Source: JALYXV01 sp963733505 (GTDB lineage: Bacteria; Actinomycetota; Acidimicrobiia; Acidimicrobiales; Palsa-688). Taken from it: DNA of 64,000 nt. The stretch is taken from contig CAVTDW010000008.1 of the NCBI GenBank assembly GCA_963733505.1, positions 1 to 64,000 of the forward strand, written 5' to 3'. The position numbers and the translations under genes were made by a program. Shown here in pieces: positions 1 through 9,423 of this stretch; within the stretch, counting starts at the first letter, position 1; each line of letters starts with the position of its first letter. Below the pieces are notes generated by a model. The model searched no databases, had not been told where the DNA came from, and saw nothing but the letters and a program-made list of their open reading frames with translations.

Positions 1-6
1 CCCCTA

Positions 7-11
7 CAGGG
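7..11. repeat. Left target-site duplication CAGGG
   Basis: The five bases CAGGG immediately before the left transposon tip are repeated immediately after the right tip (12796-12800). A 5-bp duplication is the known signature of Tn7-family insertion. Only 11 bases of flanking host DNA are visible on this side. Confidence 0.85.
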
Positions 12-36
12 TGTAGGGATCGAACGAAGATGCGCA
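12..36 (+). repeat. Left terminal inverted repeat
   Basis: A 25-bp sequence starting TGTAGGGATCGA and ending GAAGATGCGCA matches the reverse complement of 12771-12795 with one mismatch (A versus T at repeat position 13). The TGT tip is typical of Tn7-family ends. Confidence 0.92.
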
Positions 37-103
37 CCCGCCTCGAGGGGAACTTGCGCAGTTCGTGCTCGTTGAGTCCGGAATTGTCGGGGGAAGATGC
101 GCA
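26..103 (+). repeat. Left-end TnsB-site-like repeats
   Basis: GAAGATGCGCA occurs at 26-36 and again at 93-103, with a related TTGCGCA at about 53-59. Several short subterminal copies of a transposase-binding motif are expected at Tn7-type ends. That these are bound by TnsB is inference. Confidence 0.6.
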
Positions 104-294
104 ACGCTATGTCGTCGAGGTCGACCATTTTGGGGACACCGGGTTTCTCCCGACGTTGGTGCGGGGCGGGATGGGTAGCTGCCAATCCGGCTATATCGCC
201 GAGAAGCTTGTTGCGCCGGCTCCTGGCGGGTAGTCGCCCTCGGCGAGATAGTCGTATCCATATCCGTGAGCCAGAGGTGACAGTCGAAGTTGTG

Positions 295-804
295 TCAGAA
301 GGCGAGATGCCGATCGTGCTCGAAGTCGTATTTGCCTCGGAGTATCTCCTCGACCATTTCCGGATCGCCTGAGTCGAAGAGCCGAACCAGTTCGATCTGC
401 TGCTCCGCCCTCCGGCTCGGCCGGGTCTCCCTCGCCGTCACATGTGAAATCCCGGGGGCGGAGTCGTAATGGTCGACATGTCCAGCGCCCTGGTAGATGT
501 CGAAGTAGAGCACGCTGTCGTCGTGGACGGTGACTGCGATGGTTAGACATCGGAAGGCAGTGGCGATATCCCGTCCAAGGGCAGCGTTCGACCCGTCTTG
601 TTTCTCAGCTTGGGCGTCGAAGATGATCGTGCACCGGTTGTCCGAGGCGACGAACCCGCGCCTCCCTTCCTTCTTCAACCATTTCGTGATCTTCTTGGCG
701 GGAGCACCGACGACCGTGACGTTTGTGTAGAACGATCCCACGAAGGCGAGCGTAGTGATCGACCGGTCAGAGTTGGTTGTTTCCTGGCAGGTCGAGATCG
801 TCAA
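295..804 (-). CDS. Hypothetical protein at the end of the transposition operon
   Basis: This intact 169-residue ORF starts inside the last 38 bases of tniQ, so it could be translationally coupled as the fifth gene of the tns operon. It has no signal peptide or membrane segment. A central beta-rich stretch (GSFYTNVTVVGAP near residue 24) leads into a charged region with RRGF and CTIIFDA, and the C-terminus is acidic (DPEMVEEIL). I do not recognise the family. Its place between tniQ and the left end resembles the position of accessory or cargo genes in Tn7-like elements, but no function can be assigned. Confidence 0.6.
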   Translation of the reverse strand: MTISTCQETTNSDRSITTLAFVGSFYTNVTVVGAPAKKITKWLKKEGRRGFVASDNRCTIIFDAQAEKQDGSNAALGRDIATAFRCLTIAVTVHDDSVLYFDIYQGAGHVDHYDSAPGISHVTARETRPSRRAEQQIELVRLFDSGDPEMVEEILRGKYDFEHDRHLAF

Positions 805-3558
805 CGTGGAGTTCTGCTTGGCGGCGGAGTTTTTGTCCGAGAGGAGTGAGCCGTAAGGGTGCGCTGGGCGGCGAACCGAGGAGGAGTGGTCCGCCGAGCG
901 GCGTCTCCGAGCCCTCGGATGCTGCGCAGGAGGGTATGGGGGTCGGTGCCCATCCGCTTAGCGGCCTCGCTGAGGGTGCGGCAGAGACGGTGGTAAGAAG
1001 GAACCGTCCACGCGGCTGGGCCCCCAGAACGACTTGATGGCGGTTGCGAGCGGCTCGGGGAGTGCTGGGGGGCGCGTCGGGGTTCGGGCCGAGATGTCGG
1101 TCGGCTTGTCGCAACAGCCGGCGGCCGAGATCGGTGAGTTGTTGCGGCTGTTGCTCGGTGGGGGAGCGTTCGATGAGTTGGCCGCCGCAGGCTGATTCGA
1201 GCTGGTTCAGCTGGGAGATCAAGACGGTGTTGTAGAGCCCGGTGCGTATGGCGGCTGCGTTGAGGGAGCGCATGGTGGCGTAGATCTGGAAGCGGCGGAC
1301 ACGGTCGACGCCGCCTTGGCCAAGGACCGCGAGTGCCAACGGCTGGGGGTAGCCGCGGCCGGCGGTGAGGCTTGATTGGTGGCTGCCGCCGCCGCGGGCT
1401 CGCAGCGGAATGCCGTGGGCCTGGGCGTGCCGGGAGAGGGTGCCGGCCGTTGTGCCGGCCTCGGCGGCGAGGTCGCCCAGGGTGCGGAGCTCGACGAGAT
1501 ACTCGTGGCGGAGCCATTCCGGGTCGATGCCATGCAGTTGTTGGCGTCCCGGGACGGGGACCGCGATGCCGTGTCGGACGAGTTCGTCGCGCACGATTCT
1601 GCGGGTGAGACCGTTTTGGGTGGCGATCCCGCGGACGGTGCCGCCGTTGCCGATCAGGTCGCGCAGGCGCTCGGCGGTGAGATGGGCGGGTTTCGGGTGA
1701 CGCATGACGGCCCGTTTGCCGGCGCTGCGGGGCCGAACCTCAGGCGGGTTCCGTCGGACGATGTATCGAAGATGGTCGAGGGTGATCCCGAGCCGCGTCA
1801 GCGACGGTGCCCTCAGCGAGGTTCTGGCGGAGTAGACGACGGGCGTCCGCGGCGTCGACACTGTGCGGGTCGCGGCCGGGAAGTTCGGCGACGTCGATCA
1901 CGCCCGGCGGGGGTGACCACGTGAGCGGCTCGTCGGCGCAGCCGTGGCGGTCGAGCACGGCTCGTGCCCGCTGGTCGAGAAGTGTCGCCGCGGTTGCCGG
2001 GAGGTTGAGCGCGAGCCGGTGGTATCGGTTGAGTTGGCCGTTGGTCAGCGGCCGGATGTGGTCGGGCGCTTGGTGGGGTTCTCCGCCGGTGATCGTCTCC
2101 CAGATCCATAGGCGGGCGGCTCGAAGCTTTGCGGTTCCACCGGTGGCGGTTCCCGCCGCTTGGCAGATGCCGTCCCAGCTTTCGGCGTCGATGAGTTCGA
2201 CGCTGGCGGCGAGGTGGTCGCGGCGCGGGTAGTCGATGGGGGCGTCGTGGCGGTCGAGGTGCTCAGCGAGCATGGTGAGGGCGGCGATGATGGGTTTTCC
2301 GTCTGGGTCGCGGCCGATCAGCTGCAATCCTCGGGCGACTTCCTTGTGAAATGTCCGTTCGTCGCACCAGAGCCGGGTGACATTGTTGAGGCTTTGGGAG
2401 GTGCCAGCCAGGCAGATCGCGATCGCGGTGATCGCCCGGAAGCTGTTGAGTTGGAGCCCGCTGGTAGGTGTGAGGCGGATCGCCCAGTCAGGCCAGATGG
2501 CGAGCGGCACACACGCTTGGCGTTGTCGGGCGTCGTGTCGTCCGGGTCGGGCCGCCAGCGGGGTGGCGGTGCGGTATCTGAGCCGCGCGTGGGTGTGGAT
2601 AGCCGGGTGTCGCGGTGTCGAAGGACGACGGCGGTCAGCTCGGGACTGGCGGGGCGCCAGCTACGAGGGAGTACCCAGGTTCGCTTGTTGGCGTCGGCGA
2701 GCGCCAGCTCGGCCATCTCGGCACCGGTTCGATCGGCCTGCAGGTGGTGTGCCCGGAGTAGGAGAGTCGCGAGGCGCGGCGTGTCTGCCAACGCCTTGGT
2801 GTCGAGACTTTCTCCGTGCAGGCCGATATGGCGGGCCACGACGAGCTGGTCGGCGAGACGATCAACCAGTTGGCTGAGGCTGGCGCTGTCGATACCCGGG
2901 TCGAGCACGGACGGCCATCTGCTTCTGCCAGGCGAGAAGGCCGGCCGGGGGTCCGGGCCCAGGCTTGGTCAGCGCCCAGGTCGTGGTGGCAGTCCCAGCC
3001 GGCGCCGGCGCCTTCGGGTTGGCGGGCCGAGCACAGCTCCGTCGACCCGCCGTTGCGGTCGTGGCGGAGTGGCCGAGCCGCTGGGCGCCCCCGCAGCTCG
3101 GGCAGGCCGAGAGGAGGAAACAGCGATGTCGGGGGCAGACGACGAACCACGGCAGCCGCCAGGCTGCGGGCCATCGCCCTCCGTTGTCGGCCAGGCATTT
3201 GGGGCAGTAGCGGCTCCAGGGCATCGGTCGTGCCGCCCGGGCGAGGTCGGAGTTGCCGAGCCGCGCCTTGACTTGCTGGGCGTAGCGGGCCAGCGGCAGC
3301 CATGTGGCTTCGATCTGGCTGGCTTCGAGCCCGCAGGCCGCCAGGGCGATCCGCTCCGGGTCAGGGCGCGGGCCGTCCGAGGGCCAGGTTGGCGGCGGGC
3401 AGCCCGAAGACCGTCCTGGGGATCCCGACGGCCCGGGCCAGTTCGGGGATGGGGCAGTTGAGCCGGGCGGCGTAGGCGGCGAGCCAGCTGTCGAAGGCTT
3501 CACCGGGGAGGGGGTCGAAGCGGATAGGGACGCGATGGTCCAGGTCAACGGTGGTCAT
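767..3558 (-). pseudogene. tniQ: tniQ/tnsD-like target selector, frameshifted, with extra C-terminal HTHs
   Basis: TniQ/TnsD proteins choose the insertion site for TnsABC. The start at 3558 gives an N-terminus with the family pattern PIRFDPLPGEAFDSWLAAYA. After a frame change come the zinc-binding pairs CPKC, CPRH and CPSC (about 3210-3080), diagnostic of TniQ. Coding potential then runs to 767 through at least five frame changes, giving about 930 codons. The C-terminal third holds two short HTH-like segments (about 1690-1400) and two winged-helix segments like the LysR DNA-binding domain. The first LysR-like one is at about 1300-1090 (SLNAAAIRTGLYNTVLISQL, then LTDLGRRLLRQA). The second is split between frames at about 960-780 (TLSEAAKRMG, then LTPLGQKLRRQA). 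They may have read the dnaB target DNA. The start is 11 bp after the tnsC stop. Confidence 0.8.
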
Positions 3559-3568
3559 GCAACGGTGG

Positions 3569-4693
3569 TCATGCCGCCCCGGACTGCCGTGGCCGTGAGC
3601 CGGTGACCTTGGTGGTGCGCAGCCCGTGGGTGAAGCTGGCTTCGATCTGGGCTCGGGCTTGTTCGGCGGCTTCGTCGTTGCGGATGGTGTCGAGCAGTTC
3701 GGCGGTGAGTTGCTCGGCTCCGGACTTGATGGCCCGCCGGCAGCCCCGGGCGATGAGGGTCATGAGCGACGCGAAGTGCCCGGTGGACCGGACGAACAGG
3801 TAGGCGGCCAGGTCCTCGTTGAGCATCCCCGGTTGCATGTCGGCCAGGACCAGGTCGTGTTCGATGGCCAGCAGGAGACGCCGCCATGTCCGCCGCCCCG
3901 GTTCGGTGTCGACCTCGAACGGGTTGAGGCTCAACGTGGTCCAGCGGCGGGCCGTCTGGGAGAACGCGACGCTGGCCTGGTCGAGGCCTTCGCTGAGCAG
4001 GCCACGTTCGCGAAGCCCAACGCCGACGAACAGGAAGGTGACGGGGAACTGGTTGGCCAGCCATTTGAAATGGTTCGCCACTTCCCGGCAGTCCCGGCGG
4101 TTCATGTCCAAGAAGTGGACGTCATCGACGATGACCAGGCGGGTGCCGCACGACAGGACACAGTCGGTCGCCCGATTCGCGAGCTGGGTGGCGTTGCCCT
4201 TGTCCGCGCCGGGGTGGCCGTAGAAGCGGCACAGGGCCGAGTTCAAGCTACGCATCGTCGTGTTCGAGGTGAGCCCGATGTAGACGACGGGGATGCGGTC
4301 GTGGCCGTGGGCGGTTGACGGCCCGTAGAGGTCGATCTGGTGGCGGTGATATTGGACGCCGAAGGACACCGCCACGGTGGTTTTGCCCAGGCCGGGCGGC
4401 GCCGAGATCACGGCGGCGGAGCGGACTTTGTCGCCGTCTTGGCGGTTGGCTTCGACGATGTTGTCCAGATCGTCGAAGGCGACCTGCATTTGCGGGGTGA
4501 TGATCGGGCCGAGGTTGGCGTGCCACACGCTGCGCTGGTCGTCATAGGCCAGCCGTGCGGACTTGGTGAGATTGTCCAGCTGGGCCCGGTCGAGCAGCTC
4601 GGGACGGGCCCGGGCCGGCGTCTCGGCCCGGGCGAACCAGCCCGCCTTGCGCGACAGCGTGTAGTCCCGCTCGAGCGGTTCGACAGCGGTCAT
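3569..4693 (-). CDS. tnsC: TnsC/TniB-like AAA+ ATPase (transposition regulator)
   Basis: This 374-residue AAA+ ATPase would couple target recognition by TniQ to the TnsAB transposase. Walker A (APPGLGKTT) is near residue 99 and Walker B (RLVIVDDVHFLD) near residue 185. A following FLFVGVGL segment fits the sensor I strand, and the C-terminal part is a helical lid. The N-terminal region before the P-loop (about 95 residues) fits the TniB/TnsC family. The ATG overlaps the tnsB stop by 4 bases (ATGA), so the two are translationally coupled. It is the only core transposition gene without a frame break. Family assignment is secure; its subgroup within Tn7-like systems is not. Confidence 0.92.
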   Translation of the reverse strand: MTAVEPLERDYTLSRKAGWFARAETPARARPELLDRAQLDNLTKSARLAYDDQRSVWHANLGPIITPQMQVAFDDLDNIVEANRQDGDKVRSAAVISAPPGLGKTTVAVSFGVQYHRHQIDLYGPSTAHGHDRIPVVYIGLTSNTTMRSLNSALCRFYGHPGADKGNATQLANRATDCVLSCGTRLVIVDDVHFLDMNRRDCREVANHFKWLANQFPVTFLFVGVGLRERGLLSEGLDQASVAFSQTARRWTTLSLNPFEVDTEPGRRTWRRLLLAIEHDLVLADMQPGMLNEDLAAYLFVRSTGHFASLMTLIARGCRRAIKSGAEQLTAELLDTIRNDEAAEQARAQIEASFTHGLRTTKVTGSRPRQSGAA

Positions 4694-6809
4694 TGCAGTG
4701 TCCCGAACGCGTCGCGGTAGTAGTCGTCGTCGTCGCCGGGGGGAATCTCGTCGGGGCTGGACGCTTCGATTTCGCTCTCGTCATCGTCGTCGCCGACCAG
4801 CTCGACCAGTCGTGGCTTTGGCCGGCGCCGGTCGGGCTGGTCGAGCAGCGCTTGGACCGACGCCAGTTTCGCCATCGGGTCGTCGCCTTGGGTGTCGGCC
4901 GCGTCGAGGCGGTCGGCGCGCTGCTGGGAGAGTCGCAGCGCCATGCGCCGCTCGGCGGGGGTGCGGGCCAACCCGGCGTCCCAGCTTTCGAGGAGCTGAC
5001 CCAGGGCTCGGCGGTCGTCGGGGAACCGGTCGGTTTGGGCGGCCAGGCGCCGGGCGTAGGCGAGGGCTTCGGCGCTGAAGGGCACCTCGATGTCGGAGGC
5101 GTGTTCCCAGGTGAGGGTGTGCCAGCTGCGGTCTTCGGGGTCTTGGAAGTACGCGCGGTGGGCGTCGTCGGGGTCGTAGCGGATCGGCCATTTCCCGGCG
5201 TTGGCGCCGACCTCGCCGCTGCGGCGGTTGCGGTAGGCGTTGAGGCAGGCGTCGTTGTAGCGCAAGCCGTGAAGCTCGACGCCGTAATGCTGGACGGTTC
5301 GCCACGCCACCGGCAGAAAGTCATACGCCAAGTCGGCCCGGGCGGGGACCATCAGCCGGCCGGCGCGGGCGACGCCGAGCTCGAACGCGTCTAACGGGCT
5401 CAGCTCCAGGCCGGGGATGGCGGGATGGGCCAGGCCGTCATGGGGGCGGCGGTGGTAGCAGGTGGCGGTCCATTCCCGGATGATCTGCTCGAGCTCGTCG
5501 ACGAAGTAGTAGGCGTCACCCTCGACTCGCTCCCCTCGGCTGTAGATGTCGGGGCCCTTGTAACCCGGCAATGCCGCCAGCAGGTCCTCCCTGACGGTCC
5601 TGAAAAACCTTTCGACGGCGGCCTTATCCGTTGGCGTGTATGGCCGTGCCGGCTGCACGCTGATCCCCAAGCGGGCGCACACGCTGAGCAGATGCTCGGA
5701 CAGGTAGATCTTGCCGTGGTCGACGACGAGCGTTTCTGGTGCCACCCCGGGAAGCCCCGTCAGCGCTGTCGCCGTCGCCGACCAGGACCAGGGTCGGCAC
5801 ACCGGCGTAGGGCAGGATCCCGCCGCCGGTGCGGGCCGTCGAGGTCGGGCAGATCGCCTCGTAGACGATCAGGGCGGCGTCGACGGCCTTGGTCGACACC
5901 GGCGACAACCGCAAGGCGACGATGCAGCGGCTGCACAGGTCCAAGGCGATGGTGAGCTCCAAGTTGACCCAGCGCAGCGTCAACGGGTCCATGGCGAACA
6001 CGTCGAGGCGGGTCGTGTCCAGCAGCAGGTATTCGCCGGGGCGGGTGGCGTGAAGCCTCCCGTAGGGGGCGTCGGGCCGGTTGGCGATACTCCGCTTGGC
6101 CTTGGTGCTGCCCCGCAGGGCGTTCGTGCCCCGGGTCACCTCGCTCAGCACCACGTTCGCCTTCCACGGCGACGGGAACACCACCGCGTCGGGCCCGTAG
6201 CGTTGCTCGACGCGGGCGTTGACCCGCTCCAACAGCAGATGCCTCGGTGGCCGGCTGGCCCCGACATGCTCGGCCAGCACCGCGTCCAGCTCGTCGCGCC
6301 AGCGGCCGTCGACCCCGGCCAGGGGATCGGCTTGGCGGTGGCGGCGGCCGTCGACCAGTCCCGCCTCGCCTTCGGCCTGGTAGGCGGCCACCCAGCGGCG
6401 CACCGTCGCCGGATCGATCCCCAGCTCGGCCGCCTTGGCGCCGTATCGGTCCATCAGCGCCCGGCTGGGCTGATAGTCGGGGCGGGGCTCGCCGTCCGCC
6501 GGGTTCGACGCCTGCCCGGAGCGGAACCCGGTCAGCACCTCGCGGACATGGCCCAATCGAAACGTCCAGTTGTATGCGTTCGTGTTCGCTCAGGTTGGCC
6601 AGCAGCGGTCCGATCGCCGGCAATGCCTCGTCGGCAGGGTGTCGTCGAGCAGCCGGGTGCCGGCCGCGGCCAACAGGTCGACAACAGAAACGGAACGTGC
6701 GCCGGCCGGCGCTCTCGATGGTCGCTCGATCAGAGGCGAGCGCCACCACTTTCCACATCTGCCCGTCATGCCAGATCCGGGACCCGACAGACAGAAACGC
6801 AACGCCCAT
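4690..6809 (-). pseudogene. tnsB: TnsB-like DDE transposase, frameshifted
   Basis: TnsB is the Mu/rve-type DDE transposase that binds the ends and joins 3' ends to target. The start at 6809 overlaps the tnsA stop (TGATG) and gives MGVAFLSVGSRIWHDGQMW, a typical N-terminus. The frame then changes near 6685, 6640, 6565 and 5770. Readable parts include an HTH (GIDPATVRRWVAAYQ), the first catalytic Asp (LLLDTTRLDVF), the second (VVDHGKIYLS) and the catalytic Glu (KAAVERFF), so all three DDE residues survive in separate frames. The Mu-type C-terminal beta-barrel region and an acidic tail follow. The break near 5770 falls between the first and second catalytic Asp, so no functional enzyme is made as read. 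Whether the breaks are decay or base-calling errors is unresolved. Confidence 0.85.
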
Positions 6810-7505
6810 CACGCCACCTCCACCATCGTCGAACCGTCGAACGATCCGCTCAGATCGGCCCGCAGGAACCCTGACCACACCAGGTGCAAAATCACCGGCC
6901 GTGCCGGTTCCAGACCCGCAACAGCCAGTGCCGCCTCCGCTTCGGCCAGCGGGAGGCGTCCGCTCAGGCGTTGGCGGGCCGCGGCCAGCACCGCGGGATC
7001 CAGCAGCGCCGTCCGGCGGTAGCCGGCCAGGAACCGAACATTGGCCAACAGCTGGGCTTCGGCCCCGGACCAAATCTCATGGTCCCATGCCGCGGTCGGC
7101 GAACACATCTGCCGCCCACGCCAACGCCTCCGCCACCTTCGGGTCCGACAGCCGCTCGGCCGGTTTCACGTTCACCACCAACGGCGGCCCGCTCAGGCGT
7201 TCCAGGAAGAAATCGGGGACATGGCGACGGCCGTCGACCTCGACCAGAAACGGCTGGGCCGCGATACCTGCCACATCGGGATCGGCGTCGGCCAACAGCA
7301 GGCGGGCCAGCTCCAGGCGGCTCTCATAGATCACGTGTCCGCCAGTCGTTGACGACCAGTAGTAGCCCGACAGATGTGGCTGACAGCGATGCGATCGAAA
7401 CGTCCGCCACGGCACCGACGACAACACCAACTCGGCGGTCACATCGGCGATAGGCGCCTCATGCTCTGAGCCGTCCGCTCTGCGCAGCCGCAACACTGTG
7501 GTCAT
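6809..7505 (-). pseudogene. tnsA: TnsA-like endonuclease, single frameshift
   Basis: TnsA cuts the 5' ends of the element. The ATG at 7505 gives MTTVLRLRRADG. The catalytic core follows: YESRLELARLL (Glu), then GRRHVPDFFL (Asp), then VVNVKP (Lys), matching the E-D-K layout of TnsA's restriction-enzyme fold. Near 7085 the frame ends at DRGMGP. The continuation WDHEIWSGAEAQLLANVRFL lies one base over and runs to 6809, supplying the C-terminal helical domain (about 230 residues overall, normal for the family). The length is +1 modulo 3, so one extra base explains the break. Confidence 0.85.
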
Positions 7506-7751
7506 CAGCGGCGGACTCGAACACTGATTAGAGGCTGACATCACATCAGCGATTCGCCCCGAGGGGGTGCACGTCCAGCCGAGGGTCCACAAACTGCCAC
7601 CCCGACGCGAACATCGGCACCGCCACAACGGTAGGCACCAGGGCGACCCAAATCGCGGATGGTCGAGTGACGACAGGTCGCCCCTTCTGCCTGATTGTGC
7701 GCCGACGGTCGGCCCTGGGGGTCCCAGTCGTCAACTGGCACAATGGGCGTC

Positions 7752-8171
7752 GTGACGGAGGGTGAAGCGCTGCCTGTTTGCAGCCGCTGCCATCGCCCGG
7801 TCGCTGCGTCGCGGGAGAACTACGACACCTTCGAGTAGATGCACTATGTCTGCTTCCACTACGAGTTCGAGTGTTGAGCGCCACCCGCGGATGTTGATCA
7901 GGAATGCACGGCCGGTGGTTGCCCGTCCCGTCGGGTCGGTTTGCGTGAGACCCTCCGAGACTGGACCGATTGGGATCTCGCAGCCTTCCGCTTGGAACGG
8001 GCGATCGGCCTCTGACAACGAGAGGACAACTGGTGGCGAAACAAAGGCTCCTTGTGGACCGACAACCCCCGAGGAAGCGGTCTTCACGATGCTCTGCTCA
8101 AGCTCGTCGAAGCCGGCGTGCTGGAACGTCTGGACCTGCCCGATGAACAGTTCCGCTGGTCTGGACCATAA
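7752..8171 (+). pseudogene. Small Cys-rich hypothetical with three in-frame stops
   Basis: A single frame runs 140 codons from GTG 7752 to TAA 8169-8171 and reads as protein apart from stops at 7836 (TAG), 7875 (TGA) and 8013 (TGA). Recognisable stretches are ALPVCSRCHRPVAASRENY, MHYVCFHYEFE, ECTAGGCPS, DWDLAAFRLERAIG and LLKLVEAGVLERLDLPD. The CxxC pair and later cysteines suggest a small zinc-binding N-terminus, and the C-terminus looks like a winged-helix fragment. The frame itself is preserved, unlike in neighbouring genes, which points to substitutions rather than indels. It is divergent from tnsA. Family not recognised. Confidence 0.5.
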
Positions 8172-8327
8172 CTTGTCGCTGACGGGCTATTCACAAGCGA
8201 CCGAAGCGGGAAGCTCGGGAAACATCACACGGCGATCACGTCGGGTCAGGAACGATTGTCCCGGCGGCGGAGGACTCGTCAGCACATCCCGGATGGAAGG
8301 CGAGGTACTCAGTCCCCTTCATCGTCA

Positions 8328-8738
8328 CTACGTGTGGCTCCGCCTCGAACACGGGCCTTCCGCAACCTGGACATTGCGCACTATCCCACCCCGGGATCGG
8401 CACTGGCGGCGTCGCATCGGAAGCCGCATTGATTCGAGCCCCAATCGTTCAGCGCGTGGCTCGAAGAACATCGATCTGACGGGTGGCGTCCACCCTCCGA
8501 TCTGTTCGCAGAGAGCCTGCACATAGTCACCCACACAGACCAAGAACGCTTCGGTTCTTGCGCCCGCCTCGGGTGACCCCTCGCATAGATCCTCCGTGAA
8601 GACGTCCTTCACGACCTGGACGTTTTGAATCAAATGTGTTCGGTTGCCGTCGGACCGGGCGGCGACATAGCCAAGTAGGTAAGCGCCCGCCATGTTGAAG
8701 GCCTCTACGAAAGCCTCCCGTTGCTCAGCTATCCCCAT
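8328..8738 (-). CDS. Hypothetical cargo protein
   Basis: This 136-residue ORF starts MGIAEQREAFVEAFNMAGAY. The first 90 residues look like a folded alpha-helical domain (LLGYVAARSDGN, VQVVKDVFTEDL, VCVGDYVQALCEQIGGW). The last 40 residues are Arg-rich and could be read-through after a lost stop. No membrane segment or known motif is visible. It lies 32 bp downstream of the PIN-domain gene on the same strand, so it may share its transcript. Confidence 0.5.
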   Translation of the reverse strand: MGIAEQREAFVEAFNMAGAYLLGYVAARSDGNRTHLIQNVQVVKDVFTEDLCEGSPEAGARTEAFLVCVGDYVQALCEQIGGWTPPVRSMFFEPRAERLGLESMRLPMRRRQCRSRGGIVRNVQVAEGPCSRRSHT

Positions 8739-8770
8739 TGGTGCCAGCCCTCCTCACGGCTCGAACGAGA

Positions 8771-9316
8771 TCATCTACGCTCATCACGGCAATGCCAAGT
8801 GTCGCTGCATTTCGCCCTCAATCGCCTGTCGGCGGTGACAACCGGCAACCCCATGCTTGCCGCAGTATCAGCAATGACGCCGTCCACGGCGTGGTTGAGT
8901 CCTTGCGTGTGGATATGGCGGTAGACGACCCCTTCGCCCAGCCGCGCCATGTCCAATCTGGAAACGTCGAGTACGAACACGCTCGAGAGCGCTGAGGTCG
9001 TGGTAAGCCTCTGACGGCGGGCTCGGAGCGCTGCGTCCGCGATCTTCAGCGATCTCATCGGTTTGGGCATGAGTGATCACCAACCGAAGACTCCGACCGC
9101 CGTCGCCTCCTCGACGATCTGAAGCAGAGTCTCATCGTCCGTGAGAGCGTCAATGGCGTTCGTGTCGAGCATGACTTCAAGCAGCGCAGGAGCTTTTCCA
9201 ACCACGTCCAGCTTGTGCGGTTCATCGCCATCTCGATTGGTTCCATCCTCGTTTCGGTTCACATGCACCTCCTCGTGCCATCCGGGGGTCCCGTCAATGT
9301 CCCATCCCGACCGCAT
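8771..9316 (-). pseudogene. PIN-domain ribonuclease-like protein, two compensating frameshifts
   Basis: The pieces together read as a PIN domain, the fold of VapC-type toxins. VMLDTNAIDALTDDETLLQI carries the first acidic residue. A middle segment, LVITHAQTDEIAE, lies in a second frame. The C-terminus AVDGVIADTAASMGLPVVTA is back in the first frame and has the later acidic residues. The shifts are near 9080 and 9045 and cancel, so the total length is divisible by three. The first 48 residues may belong to an upstream antitoxin-like remnant; the PIN proper could start at the ATG at 9172. No intact antitoxin is visible. Confidence 0.6.
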
Positions 9317-9423
9317 TCTCGGAAAACAGCGGCAGCCGTAGCGAACCCGTCACGCCGACGGGTCCGACCTCCTATGGGGCAACTGGCCACCGCCGACAGC
9401 GCCGTCCATGGTCAGAGAACCTC

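Noticed and set aside
5760..7073. 437-codon frame spanning tnsA and tnsB
   Set aside because: Only two short parts of it (near 6800-6690 and 6640-6570) are real TnsB sequence; the rest is out of frame with both genes.
7762..8526. 254-codon plus-strand frame in the cargo region
   Set aside because: A different frame here carries the Cys-rich protein-like sequence, and the later part opposes the 8328-8738 gene.
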